DNA from: JAEZHK01 sp040768845
GTDB taxonomy: Bacteria; Bacillota; Clostridia; Christensenellales; Aristaeellaceae
DNA: 64,000 bases
Assembly (NCBI GenBank): GCA_040768845.1
Contig: JAXGME010000003.1
Location: 124,001-188,000 of the forward strand
Direction: 5' to 3'
The notes below the pieces were generated by a model. It had not been told where the DNA came from. It ran no database searches and was given only the letters and a program-made list of their open reading frames with translations. Below, one piece after another: positions 7,786 through 16,598 of this stretch. The position numbers and the translations under genes were made by a program. How positions within the stretch are numbered: the first letter of the stretch is position 1; each line of letters starts with the position of its first letter.

Positions 7786-9003
7786 ATGAGCGAGCGAGAG
7801 AAGGAACTGGTGGGATTACTGGCGGAAGAGTGCAAAGACATGAGGGATGTGCAGGCACTGCTGAAGTCGCTGTTTCAGGGAACGATCCAGGCGATGCTGG
7901 AAGGGGAGATGGACGAGCACCTGGGGTACGAAAAGCACAGCAACCAGGGCGATCGAAGTGGAAACAGCCGAAACGGGTACGGGAAAAAGACGGTGAAATC
8001 GGAATACGGGGAACTGGAGATCAGCGTACCGCGGGATCGGAACGGGAGCTTTGAACCGCAGGTAATCGAGAAGCGGCAAACAAAGACGGAGGATCTGGAG
8101 AGCCGCGTGATCGGGATGTACGCGAAGGGGATGAGCAATCGGGACATCGAAGATCATCTGCGGGACATCTATGGAGTGGAGGCATCCGCGAGTCTGATCA
8201 GCCGGATCACGGACAAGGTCATGCCACAGGTAGCGGAATGGCAGGCCAGAGGGCTGGACGCGGTGTACCCGATCGTGTTCCTGGATGGGATCGTGTTCAA
8301 GGTAAGGAAGGATGGGCGGGTGATCAACAAATGTGTATACTCAGTGCTGGGGATCAACCTGGAGGGGAAGAAAGAGATCCTGGGGATCTGGATGTCGGAA
8401 AACGAGAGTGCGAGTTTCTGGACGACGGTATGCAATGAGCTGAAAAACCGCGGGGTAAAGGACATTCTGATTGCCTGCCGGGACAATCTGAGCGGGTTTT
8501 CGGAGGCGATCTCGACGGTGTTTCCCCGGACGGAACAGCAGCTGTGCGTGATTCACCAGATCAGAAACTCTACAAAGTTTGTGCCATACAAAGACCTCAA
8601 AGCCGTGATGGCGGACTTAAAGAAGGTATATGGCGCGCCGACGCTGGAGGACGCGGAATACCAGCTTGAGCATTTTCGGGAGGTTTGGGGAACGAAATAC
8701 CCGCAAATCCTCAAGTCCTGGGACGCGAACTGGGCGGAGCTGTCTACGTACTTCAAATACCCCCAGGAGGTCCGCAGGCTGATCTACACGACCAACGCAG
8801 TGGAGGGATTCCACCGGATGCTTCGCAAGTTCACCAAGACCAAGTCCGTCTATCCGACCGACGATTCGATCCGCAAATCGATCTATCTGTCGATCCAAGA
8901 GATTACCAAAAAATGGACGATGCCGGTGCGCGATTGGGGTGTTATAATGGGACAGCTGATGATGTTCTTCCCCGACCGTCTGGACATCCGCCAGATTGGG
9001 TAA
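7786..9003 (+). CDS. IS256-family transposase (copy C)
   Basis: Intact 405-residue mutator-type transposase with D167, D233 and E340 as the DDE set. The N-terminal ~130 residues include a helix-turn-helix-like segment (YAKGMSNRDIEDHLRDIYG) used in this family for end binding. The start ATG is preceded by AAGGAGATGTTGAC. Nothing distinguishes it from the transposases of copies B and D, so recent transposition from one source is likely. It is probably active. Confidence 0.95.
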   Translation: MSEREKELVGLLAEECKDMRDVQALLKSLFQGTIQAMLEGEMDEHLGYEKHSNQGDRSGNSRNGYGKKTVKSEYGELEISVPRDRNGSFEPQVIEKRQTKTEDLESRVIGMYAKGMSNRDIEDHLRDIYGVEASASLISRITDKVMPQVAEWQARGLDAVYPIVFLDGIVFKVRKDGRVINKCVYSVLGINLEGKKEILGIWMSENESASFWTTVCNELKNRGVKDILIACRDNLSGFSEAISTVFPRTEQQLCVIHQIRNSTKFVPYKDLKAVMADLKKVYGAPTLEDAEYQLEHFREVWGTKYPQILKSWDANWAELSTYFKYPQEVRRLIYTTNAVEGFHRMLRKFTKTKSVYPTDDSIRKSIYLSIQEITKKWTMPVRDWGVIMGQLMMFFPDRLDIRQIG

Positions 9004-9147
9004 TGCGGGGCGCTGCCCCGCCGCCCCGGAGTTTTCCGCTTTGGTTTTCCGGGGCGGCAAGAAGGCGACGAGTTCCCCCTCGCCGCCCCGCCAAACCTCG
9101 TGCGACGCTCGGGTCGTTCTCCAACGTGGCCCTATCCTGCGCACGAG
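9004..9147 (+). other. Structured 3' non-coding region of the IS256 element
   Basis: Directly after the transposase stop there are stacked hairpins. GCGGGGC/GCCCCGC (9005-9021) is followed by CGCCCCGGA/TCCGGGGCG (9022-9030 with 9048-9056), GGCGA/TCGCC (9064-9068 with 9080-9084) and TCGTGCG/CGCACGA (9098-9104 with 9140-9146). GGGGCGG at 9051-9057 can instead pair with CCGCCCC just downstream, so two folds compete. The region is present in every copy (for example 3294-3432, 13382-13520 in reverse). It could be a terminator complex or an element-encoded RNA; its role is unknown. Confidence 0.5.
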
Positions 9148-9223
9148 TAAAAGCGGTTTTAGTATGATCTTGGCCCCATGAGATTATCCATTTACACACT
9201 CGCGGGGACACTCCCCTGGCGCC

Positions 9224-9683
9224 CAGGGAGAACCTGATTTTCCTTGGAACCGTTGGAACCGGCAAGACGCATCTGGCTACTGCCATTGCGTTGAAAGCCT
9301 GCCAGGAAGGACGGCGCGCCCGTTTCTTCACCGCCGCCGAGTTGGCCAACACCCTCTTGGAGAAGAGCACGAAAGGAACGCTGAACAGCTTTCTCGGGGC
9401 ACTCAAAAAGACCGAACTCATTGTGATTGATGAAATCGGCTTTGTCCCTCTGCACAAGGATTCCGCGGAACTTCTGTTTCAGGTGATTTCAGATTGCTAC
9501 GAGCGTAAGAGCCTGATCATTACATCCAATCTGGAGTTCTCCCAGTGGAATACCGTCTTTGGCGACAACCGACTGACGGCGGCCTTGGTTGACAGACTCA
9601 TTCACCACAGTCACATTGTGATCTTCTCCGGCGAAAGCTTTCGCCTTACGCAATCGCTGAATCGCCAGAGAGGACGCAACTGA
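9224..9683 (+). pseudogene. istB: IstB ATPase, 3' fragment
   Basis: This continues istB after IS256 copy C. It carries the AAA+ core: Walker A GTVGTGKTHL directly after the insertion site, Walker B ELIVIDEIG, and the C-terminal sensor region ending NRQRGRN. Without its N-terminal 91 residues, including the start, it is not expected to be made. IstB normally hydrolyses ATP to select target DNA for IstA. Confidence 0.92.
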
Positions 9684-10107
9684 TTCGCGACTCCCCGGAA
9701 TTTTTCGCTCAAGGGGTTGACATGGAGCCTCTGGCGGCGCGGCAGCCAGCCTTGCCGCCATCCCCGCACCCGCCATCCGGATCGGCGGGCACTGGACTGG
9801 CGCCCAGTCAGGCTACCACCCCGCCCACTCCATGTAAACCCCCGCGAAAATTTCCTGCGCTCGTCCTTCCCCATTACGACATCCCGCCAGGCACCCACCC
9901 ATTGAGCACGGCAGGTTTGTCTCTGGAACTTGGGGCTCCAAAATGTGAGCGTTGGGGCTCCGGACACTTGCAAAAGGGCTCGCTCTGTTCGTGCACTTAA
10001 TTGTGTGCATTGGGGCTCCCGCCGTCTCGCTCACATCCCTCAACGTGGTGCTGATGGTGCTCACCTTTTTGGAGCCCTTTTGTTCACTTTTTTGCTTGAC
10101 AAACACA
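9684..10107 (+). repeat. IS21 right-end non-coding region with repeated GGGGCTCC sites
   Basis: No gene is visible. TTGGGGCTCC occurs near 9929, 9954 and 10011, one copy followed by AAAATGTGAGC, matching the terminal repeat of the element in the opposite orientation. These are probable transposase-binding sites, as the family uses multiple end repeats. A GACTGGCGCCCAGTC palindrome lies near 9795. An outward-facing TTGACA (10096-10101) sits six bases from the end. Confidence 0.6.
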
Positions 10108-10115
10108 GCATATAA

Positions 10116-11133
10116 TGCGATCATCAATGGTTTGTTTTTCTTTTTGATACCGGGTGGAATCATCCTGTTTAATTTGGGCGGGAATGTCGAGCGTATGATT
10201 TTGAGCTTTATTTTCTTTGCCGTATTAATTCCTGCCGTAGCCACAATCCTGAACCGAATTATGAAAAGCTCCTCTAACCTGATGATTGCAAAGTCCTCTC
10301 TGGATGCCATCGATAAGATTTTTCAGGAGAAGCCTTTGCCGCAGGTTCAGGCTCCCCAAACATCATCAGGCTATGACATCGTCTTGGCGCATGTTTCCTT
10401 TGCCTATGAAGAGGATGCGGAAAAAGCGCTGGATGATGTTTCCCTTATCATCAAACAAGGCACAGTAACGGCATTGGTGGGCGAATCCGGCGGCGGGAAA
10501 AGTACGATAGCAAATCTCATTGCCCGGTTTTGGGACGTTCAAAACGGTTCCGTCAAAATCGGCGGCGTGGATGTCCGGGATATGGATTATGATGCGTGGA
10601 TGAAGCAAGTCAGCATCGTATTTCAAGACACGAGCCTTTTCAAGATGTCTATTCTGGATAATGTAGCCTTTTACACACCGGATGCCTCCCGAGAGGCTAT
10701 CCTCCATGCGCTTCATCTGGCGCAGTGTGATGATATTTTGGAAAAACTCCCACAGGGCGCAGACACTGTCATCGGTACAAAAGGTGTTTATCTTTCCGGT
10801 GGCGAAATGCAGCGCATAGCGCTGGCACGAGCAATTTTGAAGGATGCGCCCGTTGTTCTGCTGGATGAAGCAACGGCTTTTGCCGACGCCGAAAATGAGC
10901 ACTTGATTCAAAAAGCGCTGGATGAGCTCTTGAGAGGAAAGACGGTTTTGATGATTGCACACAGACTGTCCACCATCATCCATGCTGACCAGATTTGCGT
11001 TATGGAGCGGGGAAAAATTGCCGAACGCGGGACACATACCGAACTGCTCAAAGCGGGGGGAGCTTATGCCCGTATGTTTGATGAATATCAAAGCAGTATT
11101 TCCTGGCGGATTGGAGGTACACAGCATGTTTAA
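10116..11133 (+). pseudogene. ABC exporter subunit 1 of locus 1, C-terminal fragment with ATPase domain
   Basis: The last ~338 codons of the broken exporter: the remaining membrane helices, then the nucleotide-binding domain. The latter has Walker A GESGGGKST, signature LSGGEMQR, Walker B VVLLDEAT and the switch histidine in IAHRLS. The frame is open into the IS21 end (to 9952), so an ORF exists here, but there is no natural start. Its stop overlaps the start of the second exporter gene by 8 bases, as in an intact operon. In the second locus the matching gene is whole. Confidence 0.9.
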
Positions 11134-12865
11134 AAATATCTATCGCTTAAGTTCCACGGCAAATCGCTCTATCTTAAAAGCCAGCCTGCTTATGACTCTT
11201 TTCAATCTTGCCGCTCTTCTGCCCGTCATTTTATTGGCTTTCGTGACAAATGAAATGCTAAACCGCTATTTCGGCAATGCACAGGGTCCAATTCCGCTTT
11301 GGGGGTACTGGGGTGCAGCATTTGTTTTGCTGGCGGTTATCTTTGTGACCTACAAAGTCACCTATAGGAAAAAATACTCTGCCTCCGGCAAAGAGGACAT
11401 GCGTCTTCGCATGGAGCTGGCAGATAAAATACGCCGGCTGCCTCTCTCTTATCTTGGCAAGCGTGATTTAAGCGATTTGACCTCCGTGATTATGGATGAC
11501 GTTGCGGTAACGGCAAACACGTTGGCTACGGTTATGACCGAACTGATCAGCGGCCTGCTTTCGGGGCTTATCGCCATTGCTTTCCTTTTTATCTATGACT
11601 GGCGGCTTACGCTGAGTTTAGCTGCCTGCCTGCCGCTGGTTGCGTTGGCAATGTCCCTTTCCAAGCTGATTTCTGAGGGCGCAAACAAGCGTAATAAGAA
11701 GAAAAAGCTGGCAATCAGTGACGGCTTGCAGGAATACCTTGAGAACATCAAGGTACTTCGTACTTCGCAGAAAATGAGCGGCTATCAAAAAGGGTTGGCG
11801 CACAAAATCAAGCGAATCATCCCCGGGCTTGTTCTTCATGAACTTTTAGCGGGTTTATCCATTTCCGTTTCCTATAATGTGATGCGTATTGGGTTAGGGC
11901 TTGTCATCATTACCGGTTCTTCCCTGCTTATATCGGGAGAGATTACACTATTCACATTCCTTCTCTTCCTGTTTGTTGCGGCGAGGATTTATGAACCGCT
12001 GACAAGGGCGTGTGAAATGCTGGGGGAACTGGTGTTTTCGTTGGTCAGTGCCAAGCGGATTCGCGATCTGCTGGATTATCCGGAACAGACTGGCAAGGGG
12101 GAGGGCGCGCTATCCGGGTATGATATTGCCTTTGACCATGTTACCTTTGGCTACAATCATGAGGATGTGATCCACGATGTGTCCTTCACTGCAAAGCAGG
12201 GAGAAATTACGGCGCTCGTGGGGCCATCCGGCTGCGGAAAAAGCACCTTGTGTAAACTCGCCGCACGCTTTTGGGATGTACAGCGCGGCAGCGTATCAAT
12301 CGGCGGCATTAATGTCAATGATATCTCGCCGGAGGCTTTGCTGAAAAACTACTCTATGGTATTTCAGGACGTGGTTTTATTCAATGATACCGTTTTCAAT
12401 AATATACGAATCGGCAAGGAGGACGCGACAGAGGATGAGGTTTTTGCCGCCGCCAAACTGGCCCGCTGCGACGAATTTATTGCGCGGCTGCCGCAAGGGT
12501 ACGATACCGTCATCGGTGAGAACGGTAAAACGTTATCAGGCGGCGAACGCCAACGCTTATCCATTGCCCGCGCTTTTTTGAAGGATGCGCCGATTATCCT
12601 ACTGGACGAAAGTACAGCATCTATTGATCCTGAGAATGAAACAAAAATCCAGGAAGCCATCGGGACGCTGATTCAAAATAAAACAGTACTGATCATCGCC
12701 CATAAGCTGCGGTCTATTGTGGACTGCAATAAAATTGTCGTGCTCAAAGAAGGCCATTTGGCAGAGGAAGGTACACACGGTCAGCTTATGGAGCAAAGAA
12801 GCCTATACCACCGGCTGTATACACTACAAAATGAAAGCATGACATGGGCTGTTAAAACAGTATGA
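11126..12865 (+). CDS. ABC exporter subunit 2 of locus 1 (fused membrane and ATPase domains)
   Basis: A 579-residue half-transporter with six predicted membrane helices in residues ~20-310 and an ATPase domain after ~330. Walker A is at 366-374 (GPSGCGKST), Q-loop Q414, signature LSGGERQR 470-477, Walker B ILLDES 491-496 and H-loop H526. The start ATG at 11126 overlaps the stop of subunit 1 and has GGAGG eight bases ahead. It probably worked as a heterodimer with the now broken subunit 1 to export a small molecule or peptide. The gene itself is intact, but its partner and much of the upstream transcription unit are disrupted. A partner could only come from the homologous locus at 17549-21104. 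GC is lower than in the core. Confidence 0.92.
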   Translation: MFKNIYRLSSTANRSILKASLLMTLFNLAALLPVILLAFVTNEMLNRYFGNAQGPIPLWGYWGAAFVLLAVIFVTYKVTYRKKYSASGKEDMRLRMELADKIRRLPLSYLGKRDLSDLTSVIMDDVAVTANTLATVMTELISGLLSGLIAIAFLFIYDWRLTLSLAACLPLVALAMSLSKLISEGANKRNKKKKLAISDGLQEYLENIKVLRTSQKMSGYQKGLAHKIKRIIPGLVLHELLAGLSISVSYNVMRIGLGLVIITGSSLLISGEITLFTFLLFLFVAARIYEPLTRACEMLGELVFSLVSAKRIRDLLDYPEQTGKGEGALSGYDIAFDHVTFGYNHEDVIHDVSFTAKQGEITALVGPSGCGKSTLCKLAARFWDVQRGSVSIGGINVNDISPEALLKNYSMVFQDVVLFNDTVFNNIRIGKEDATEDEVFAAAKLARCDEFIARLPQGYDTVIGENGKTLSGGERQRLSIARAFLKDAPIILLDESTASIDPENETKIQEAIGTLIQNKTVLIIAHKLRSIVDCNKIVVLKEGHLAEEGTHGQLMEQRSLYHRLYTLQNESMTWAVKTV

Positions 12866-12933
12866 GCGATTTCAGGTGTGCGCAGCCACTTTTCTTCGCG
12901 TCAAAAAACCCCGCAGGATTTTTGATGCCCAGA

Positions 12934-12961
12934 GACTCGCCAAACGCGGCGGGTCTTTTCC
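12934..12961 (+). terminator. Terminator after ABC exporter locus 1
   Basis: The stem GACTCGCC/GGCGGGTC (one G-U pair) with a six-base loop is followed by TTTTCC, 70 bp after the exporter stop. A weaker A/T-rich hairpin precedes it near 12901-12925. Confidence 0.65.
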
Positions 12962-13020
12962 ATATGATCTTGAACGGCCTCCATCGACAGATCTCAGGTA
13001 AGCGTCAAATAACAGGGCGT

Positions 13021-13308
13021 CTAGCGGCATAGATCTTGGGCATCGGGGCTCCAAGGCATAAGACTGGATAAGAAGGCATCAGAATAGTGCCTGTCCGCGG
13101 AGGGCATGCGCTGAAGCAGGAATTTGAAGTACTGAAACGGCTTGAGTCCGTTTGCCTTCGCGGTCTCGACAATGCTATACACCGAGGCGCTCGCCTGTGC
13201 GCCGTTGGTCGTGTTACAGAACAGCCAATTCTTCCGGCCCACGACAAAGGGACGAATCGCGTTCTCCGCGTCGTTGTTGGTGATTGGAATTCTGCCGTCG
13301 AGAAGGAA
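13021..13308 (-). pseudogene. tnpC: IS66 TnpC, 3' fragment
   Basis: The final 95 codons of the IS66 DDE transposase, containing NNDAENAIRPFVVGRKNWLF with the catalytic glutamate of the family and ending SPDAQDLCR. The frame is continuous with 14808-16133 once copy D (13309-14799) and one AGAAGGAA duplication are removed; together they encode 537 residues. Confidence 0.93.
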
Positions 13309-14799
13309 GGGAGTGTCCCCGCGAGTGTGTAAATGGATAATCTCATGGGGCCAAGATCATACTAAAACCGCTTTTACTCGTGCGCAGGATAGGGCCACGT
13401 TGGAGAACGACCCGAGCGTCGCACGAGGTTTGGCGGGGCGGCGAGGGGGAACTCGTCGCCTTCTTGCCGCCCCGGAAAACCAAAGCGGAAAACTCCGGGG
13501 CGGCGGGGCAGCGCCCCGCATTACCCAATCTGGCGGATGTCCAGACGGTCGGGGAAGAACATCATCAGCTGTCCCATTATAACACCCCAATCGCGCACCG
13601 GCATCGTCCATTTTTTGGTAATCTCTTGGATCGACAGATAGATCGATTTGCGGATCGAATCGTCGGTCGGATAGACGGACTTGGTCTTGGTGAACTTGCG
13701 AAGCATCCGGTGGAATCCCTCCACTGCGTTGGTCGTGTAGATCAGCCTGCGGACCTCCTGGGGGTATTTGAAGTACGTAGACAGCTCCGCCCAGTTCGCG
13801 TCCCAGGACTTGAGGATTTGCGGGTATTTCGTTCCCCAAACCTCCCGAAAATGCTCAAGCTGGTATTCCGCGTCCTCCAGCGTCGGCGCGCCATATACCT
13901 TCTTTAAGTCCGCCATCACGGCTTTGAGGTCTTTGTATGGCACAAACTTTGTAGAGTTTCTGATCTGGTGAATCACGCACAGCTGCTGTTCCGTCCGGGG
14001 AAACACCGTCGAGATCGCCTCCGAAAACCCGCTCAGATTGTCCCGGCAGGCAATCAGAATGTCCTTTACCCCGCGGTTTTTCAGCTCATTGCATACCGTC
14101 GTCCAGAAACTCGCACTCTCGTTTTCCGACATCCAGATCCCCAGGATCTCTTTCTTCCCCTCCAGGTTGATCCCCAGCACTGAGTATACACATTTGTTGA
14201 TCACCCGCCCATCCTTCCTTACCTTGAACACGATCCCATCCAGGAACACGATCGGGTACACCGCGTCCAGCCCTCTGGCCTGCCATTCCGCTACCTGTGG
14301 CATGACCTTGTCCGTGATCCGGCTGATCAGACTCGCGGATGCCTCCACTCCATAGATGTCCCGCAGATGATCTTCGATGTCCCGATTGCTCATCCCCTTC
14401 GCGTACATCCCGATCACGCGGCTCTCCAGATCCTCCGTCTTTGTTTGCCGCTTCTCGATTACCTGCGGTTCAAAGCTCCCGTTCCGATCCCGCGGTACGC
14501 TGATCTCCAGTTCCCCGTATTCCGATTTCACCGTCTTTTTCCCGTACCCGTTTCGGCTGTTTCCACTTCGATCGCCCTGGTTGCTGTGCTTTTCGTACCC
14601 CAGGTGCTCGTCCATCTCCCCTTCCAGCATCGCCTGGATCGTTCCCTGAAACAGCGACTTCAGCAGTGCCTGCACATCCCTCATGTCTTTGCACTCTTCC
14701 GCCAGTAATCCCACCAGTTCCTTCTCTCGCTCGCTCATGTCAACATCTCCTTCTTTATTTGGAGATTATTGCCATTTACACGGTTCGCTATACAGCCTC
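13309..14799 (-). mobile_element. IS256-family element, copy D (complete, 1491 bp)
   Basis: A complete minus-strand copy inserted in tnpC of the IS66 element, flanked by AGAAGGAA at 13301-13308 and 14800-14807. Length and ends are the same as in copies B and C. Confidence 0.95.
13521..14738 (-). CDS. IS256-family transposase (copy D)
   Basis: An intact 405-residue transposase identical in translation to copies B and C, with D167, D233 and E340. It has the same hairpin-covered AGGAG ribosome site and the same structured 3' region (reading 13520 down to about 13380). Being oriented with tnpC, it could be reached by transcripts of the IS66 operon. Confidence 0.95.
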   Translation of the reverse strand: MSEREKELVGLLAEECKDMRDVQALLKSLFQGTIQAMLEGEMDEHLGYEKHSNQGDRSGNSRNGYGKKTVKSEYGELEISVPRDRNGSFEPQVIEKRQTKTEDLESRVIGMYAKGMSNRDIEDHLRDIYGVEASASLISRITDKVMPQVAEWQARGLDAVYPIVFLDGIVFKVRKDGRVINKCVYSVLGINLEGKKEILGIWMSENESASFWTTVCNELKNRGVKDILIACRDNLSGFSEAISTVFPRTEQQLCVIHQIRNSTKFVPYKDLKAVMADLKKVYGAPTLEDAEYQLEHFREVWGTKYPQILKSWDANWAELSTYFKYPQEVRRLIYTTNAVEGFHRMLRKFTKTKSVYPTDDSIRKSIYLSIQEITKKWTMPVRDWGVIMGQLMMFFPDRLDIRQIG

Positions 14800-14807
14800 A
14801 GAAGGAA

Positions 14808-16133
14808 GGCGCACAGCGCCCGCTTCTGATTTGTCGCGTATCCACTCGGCTTGGCGCATGGATCGCTTTTCAGGCGATTTTCGCTCGTGCACCAGCTCCA
14901 GAATTCATCCAGGATCGGGCTGCTCCGTTTCCGGCGCTCGTTGAGCCGCTCGTCGGGGGACAGATCGCGGAATTCGCGCTCCAGCATGAACAGCGCCTCC
15001 ACAAGGTCAAAGCCCTTTCTAAGCCCGGTTCCCTCGTCCGGGATTTTGCCGTTCGCCGCTTTGAGAAATTCTCTCCTCAGATGTGCCCAGCAGCCGCAGT
15101 TGGTGACCGTCTTGAGCACCGGATAACTCGCCATGCCGTCCGTGACCAGATACCCCGTGAAACCGTCCAGGAAGCGCTTCGGGTGGCGGGCCTCCCGGCT
15201 GGGCTGGTAGTCATAGATCACAATCGGATGCGCTTCGTACGCGCCCGTCCGGTAGACCCACATCTGCGAGTTGACCCGGTTCTTCTCGTCCAGCACGTTG
15301 ACCGGCGTTTCGTCGCTGTGAAGGACCTCCGACGCGAGCAGAATCTTCCGCAGATGCGCAACCAGATACTGAAAATAGTCGCGGTGGCAAAGGATCACCC
15401 AGTTCGCCAGTGTCGCCCGGTTGACCGTAAGCCCCGCCATCTCCCAGTCCTTCACCTGCCGGTACAGGGGAATGGCCTGCACGTACTTGGCGTACAGCAC
15501 ATAGGCGACGGCGGCTGCGCTCGCCAGGGAGTGGGCGAAGACCGGATACCGCTTCTCCGGCGGAAGCGGCGCTTTGACAAACACCGTGCGCGGGCCGTTT
15601 TTGCAGTCCCCGCACGCCTCGGTGGGCTTCTGACAATCCGCGCATCCCTCGCCTCCGCCCAGGCAGCTGCGGCAGGTGTAGGTGGCGCAGTAGTACGCGT
15701 GAACCTCGACGTGCGCGGGAATATAATCGCACTCTTCCCGGATCAGTTCCCTGCCGACCTTCTCCATCTCATGCCCACAATGGGGACATCCCATGTCTTC
15801 CGGCGCAAGGTCATATTCATGCACTTGGCGGGGAAGACCGGCCAGAATCTCCTCCCGGGAGCGGCGCTTTGCGCGCGCGTGCGCCCGGACGGTGGTGTTC
15901 GTCTGGCGCGGCAGATCCTCCGTTTTGCCGTCCGCCGTCGCCTCGGCCTCGTCAAAGATGGATAACTGGTCGCAATCCGCCGGAATGGAAAGATGCTGCT
16001 TCTCGCTCTTCTTCCCAAAGTACAGCTTGCGCAGGTAATTGAGCTGGCTGGTCAGTTCCGCGATCTGCCGCTCCTGGAACCGGATGTATTCCTTCGCTTC
16101 CGGCGACAAAGCACCGTCATTTGGTCTCTCCAT
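14808..16133 (-). pseudogene. tnpC: IS66 TnpC transposase, 5' fragment
   Basis: Residues 1-442 of the IS66 transposase, starting at ATG 16133 with an AAGGGA site upstream. Order: an N-terminal coiled-coil-like region (RFQERQIAELTSQLNYLRKL), a zinc-binding domain with repeated CxxC pairs (CPHCGHE, CRSCLGG, CADCQ, CGDC), then the catalytic core with LHSDETPV and LVTDGMASY aspartates. The catalytic glutamate is in the separated fragment at 13021-13308. The frame is destroyed by copy D. Confidence 0.93.
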
Positions 16134-16250
16134 ACGGGGTGCATCCCTTCGTTTCTTGCTGCTCTCATGGTACAATAAAGCGGAGCCGGTGTCAAACCGG
16201 CTCGCGCTGGAAGGGCATGCCAAAAGAAAAACAATTCTTACATTTCTGTG

Positions 16251-16598
16251 TCATCCCCACTCTTTTGGCGCATGCACGCGGCGTCTGTTGACTTGCAGAC
16301 CTTCGAGCAGCCGATGATATTCCTGAAAAGTGATCTTCCGTACCTCCGCTTCGGTCCTCGGCCATTGGTAGCTGCTTTCTTCCAGGATCTTGTACAGAAG
16401 CAGGAAACCGTCCTCCTCCCACAGAAGCGCCTTCATCCGATCCGCCCGCTTCCCGCAGAAGAGAAACAGGCTTCGCTCAAACGGGTTCAGCTTGAATTGG
16501 TACTTGACGATGGCCGCAAGCCCCGTGATGGACTTCCTCATGTCCGTATAGCCCAAGACCATGTAGATGTTGTCCACCTCGATCCTCTCAGCGAGCAT
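16251..16598 (-). CDS. tnpB: IS66 accessory protein TnpB
   Basis: A 115-residue protein with the IS66 Orf2 signature: YMVLGYTDMRKSITGLA near the start, LFLFCGKRADRMKALLWEEDGF in the middle (given here as separate motifs FCGKRADR and ALLWEEDGF), and a basic C-terminus. It overlaps tnpA by 11 bases (ATGCTCGCTGA), indicating translational coupling. TnpB is needed for IS66 transposition, but its biochemical role is not settled. Confidence 0.93.
   Translation of the reverse strand: MLAERIEVDNIYMVLGYTDMRKSITGLAAIVKYQFKLNPFERSLFLFCGKRADRMKALLWEEDGFLLLYKILEESSYQWPRTEAEVRKITFQEYHRLLEGLQVNRRRVHAPKEWG

Larger units (their letters stand above)
7725..9215 (+). mobile_element. IS256-family element, copy C (complete, 1491 bp)
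   Basis: An intact copy inserted in istB of the IS21 element, flanked by the 8 bp duplication CTGGCGCC at 7717-7724 and 9216-9223. Layout: 61 bp to the transposase start, a 405-codon transposase gene, then about 212 bp of structured non-coding DNA before the right end. It is the reference copy for the family in this window. Confidence 0.95.
5820..10107 (+). mobile_element. IS21-family element interrupted by IS256 copy C
   Basis: Both ends begin TGTGTTT read inward and share inner blocks (AGCAAAAGGGCGCC at the left, AACAAAAGGGCTCC at the right), and GCATATAA is duplicated at 5812-5819 and 10108-10115. The element carries istA and istB in the usual overlapping order. Without copy C and its target duplication it would be 2789 bp. 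It sits in the membrane domain of ABC exporter subunit 1. About 420 bp of non-coding DNA after istB is long for the family and contains several GGGGCTCC repeats. Confidence 0.93.

Noticed and set aside
9952..10115. In-frame coding extension of the ABC fragment into the IS21 end
   Set aside because: The sequence belongs to the IS21 terminus and contains its end repeats; the frame is open by chance.
10096..10116. Hybrid promoter made by IS21 insertion (TTGACA in the IS end, TATAAT in the flank) driving the ABC ATPase fragment
   Set aside because: The two boxes are only 9 bp apart, too close for a sigma-70 promoter; no better pair was seen at 16-18 bp.
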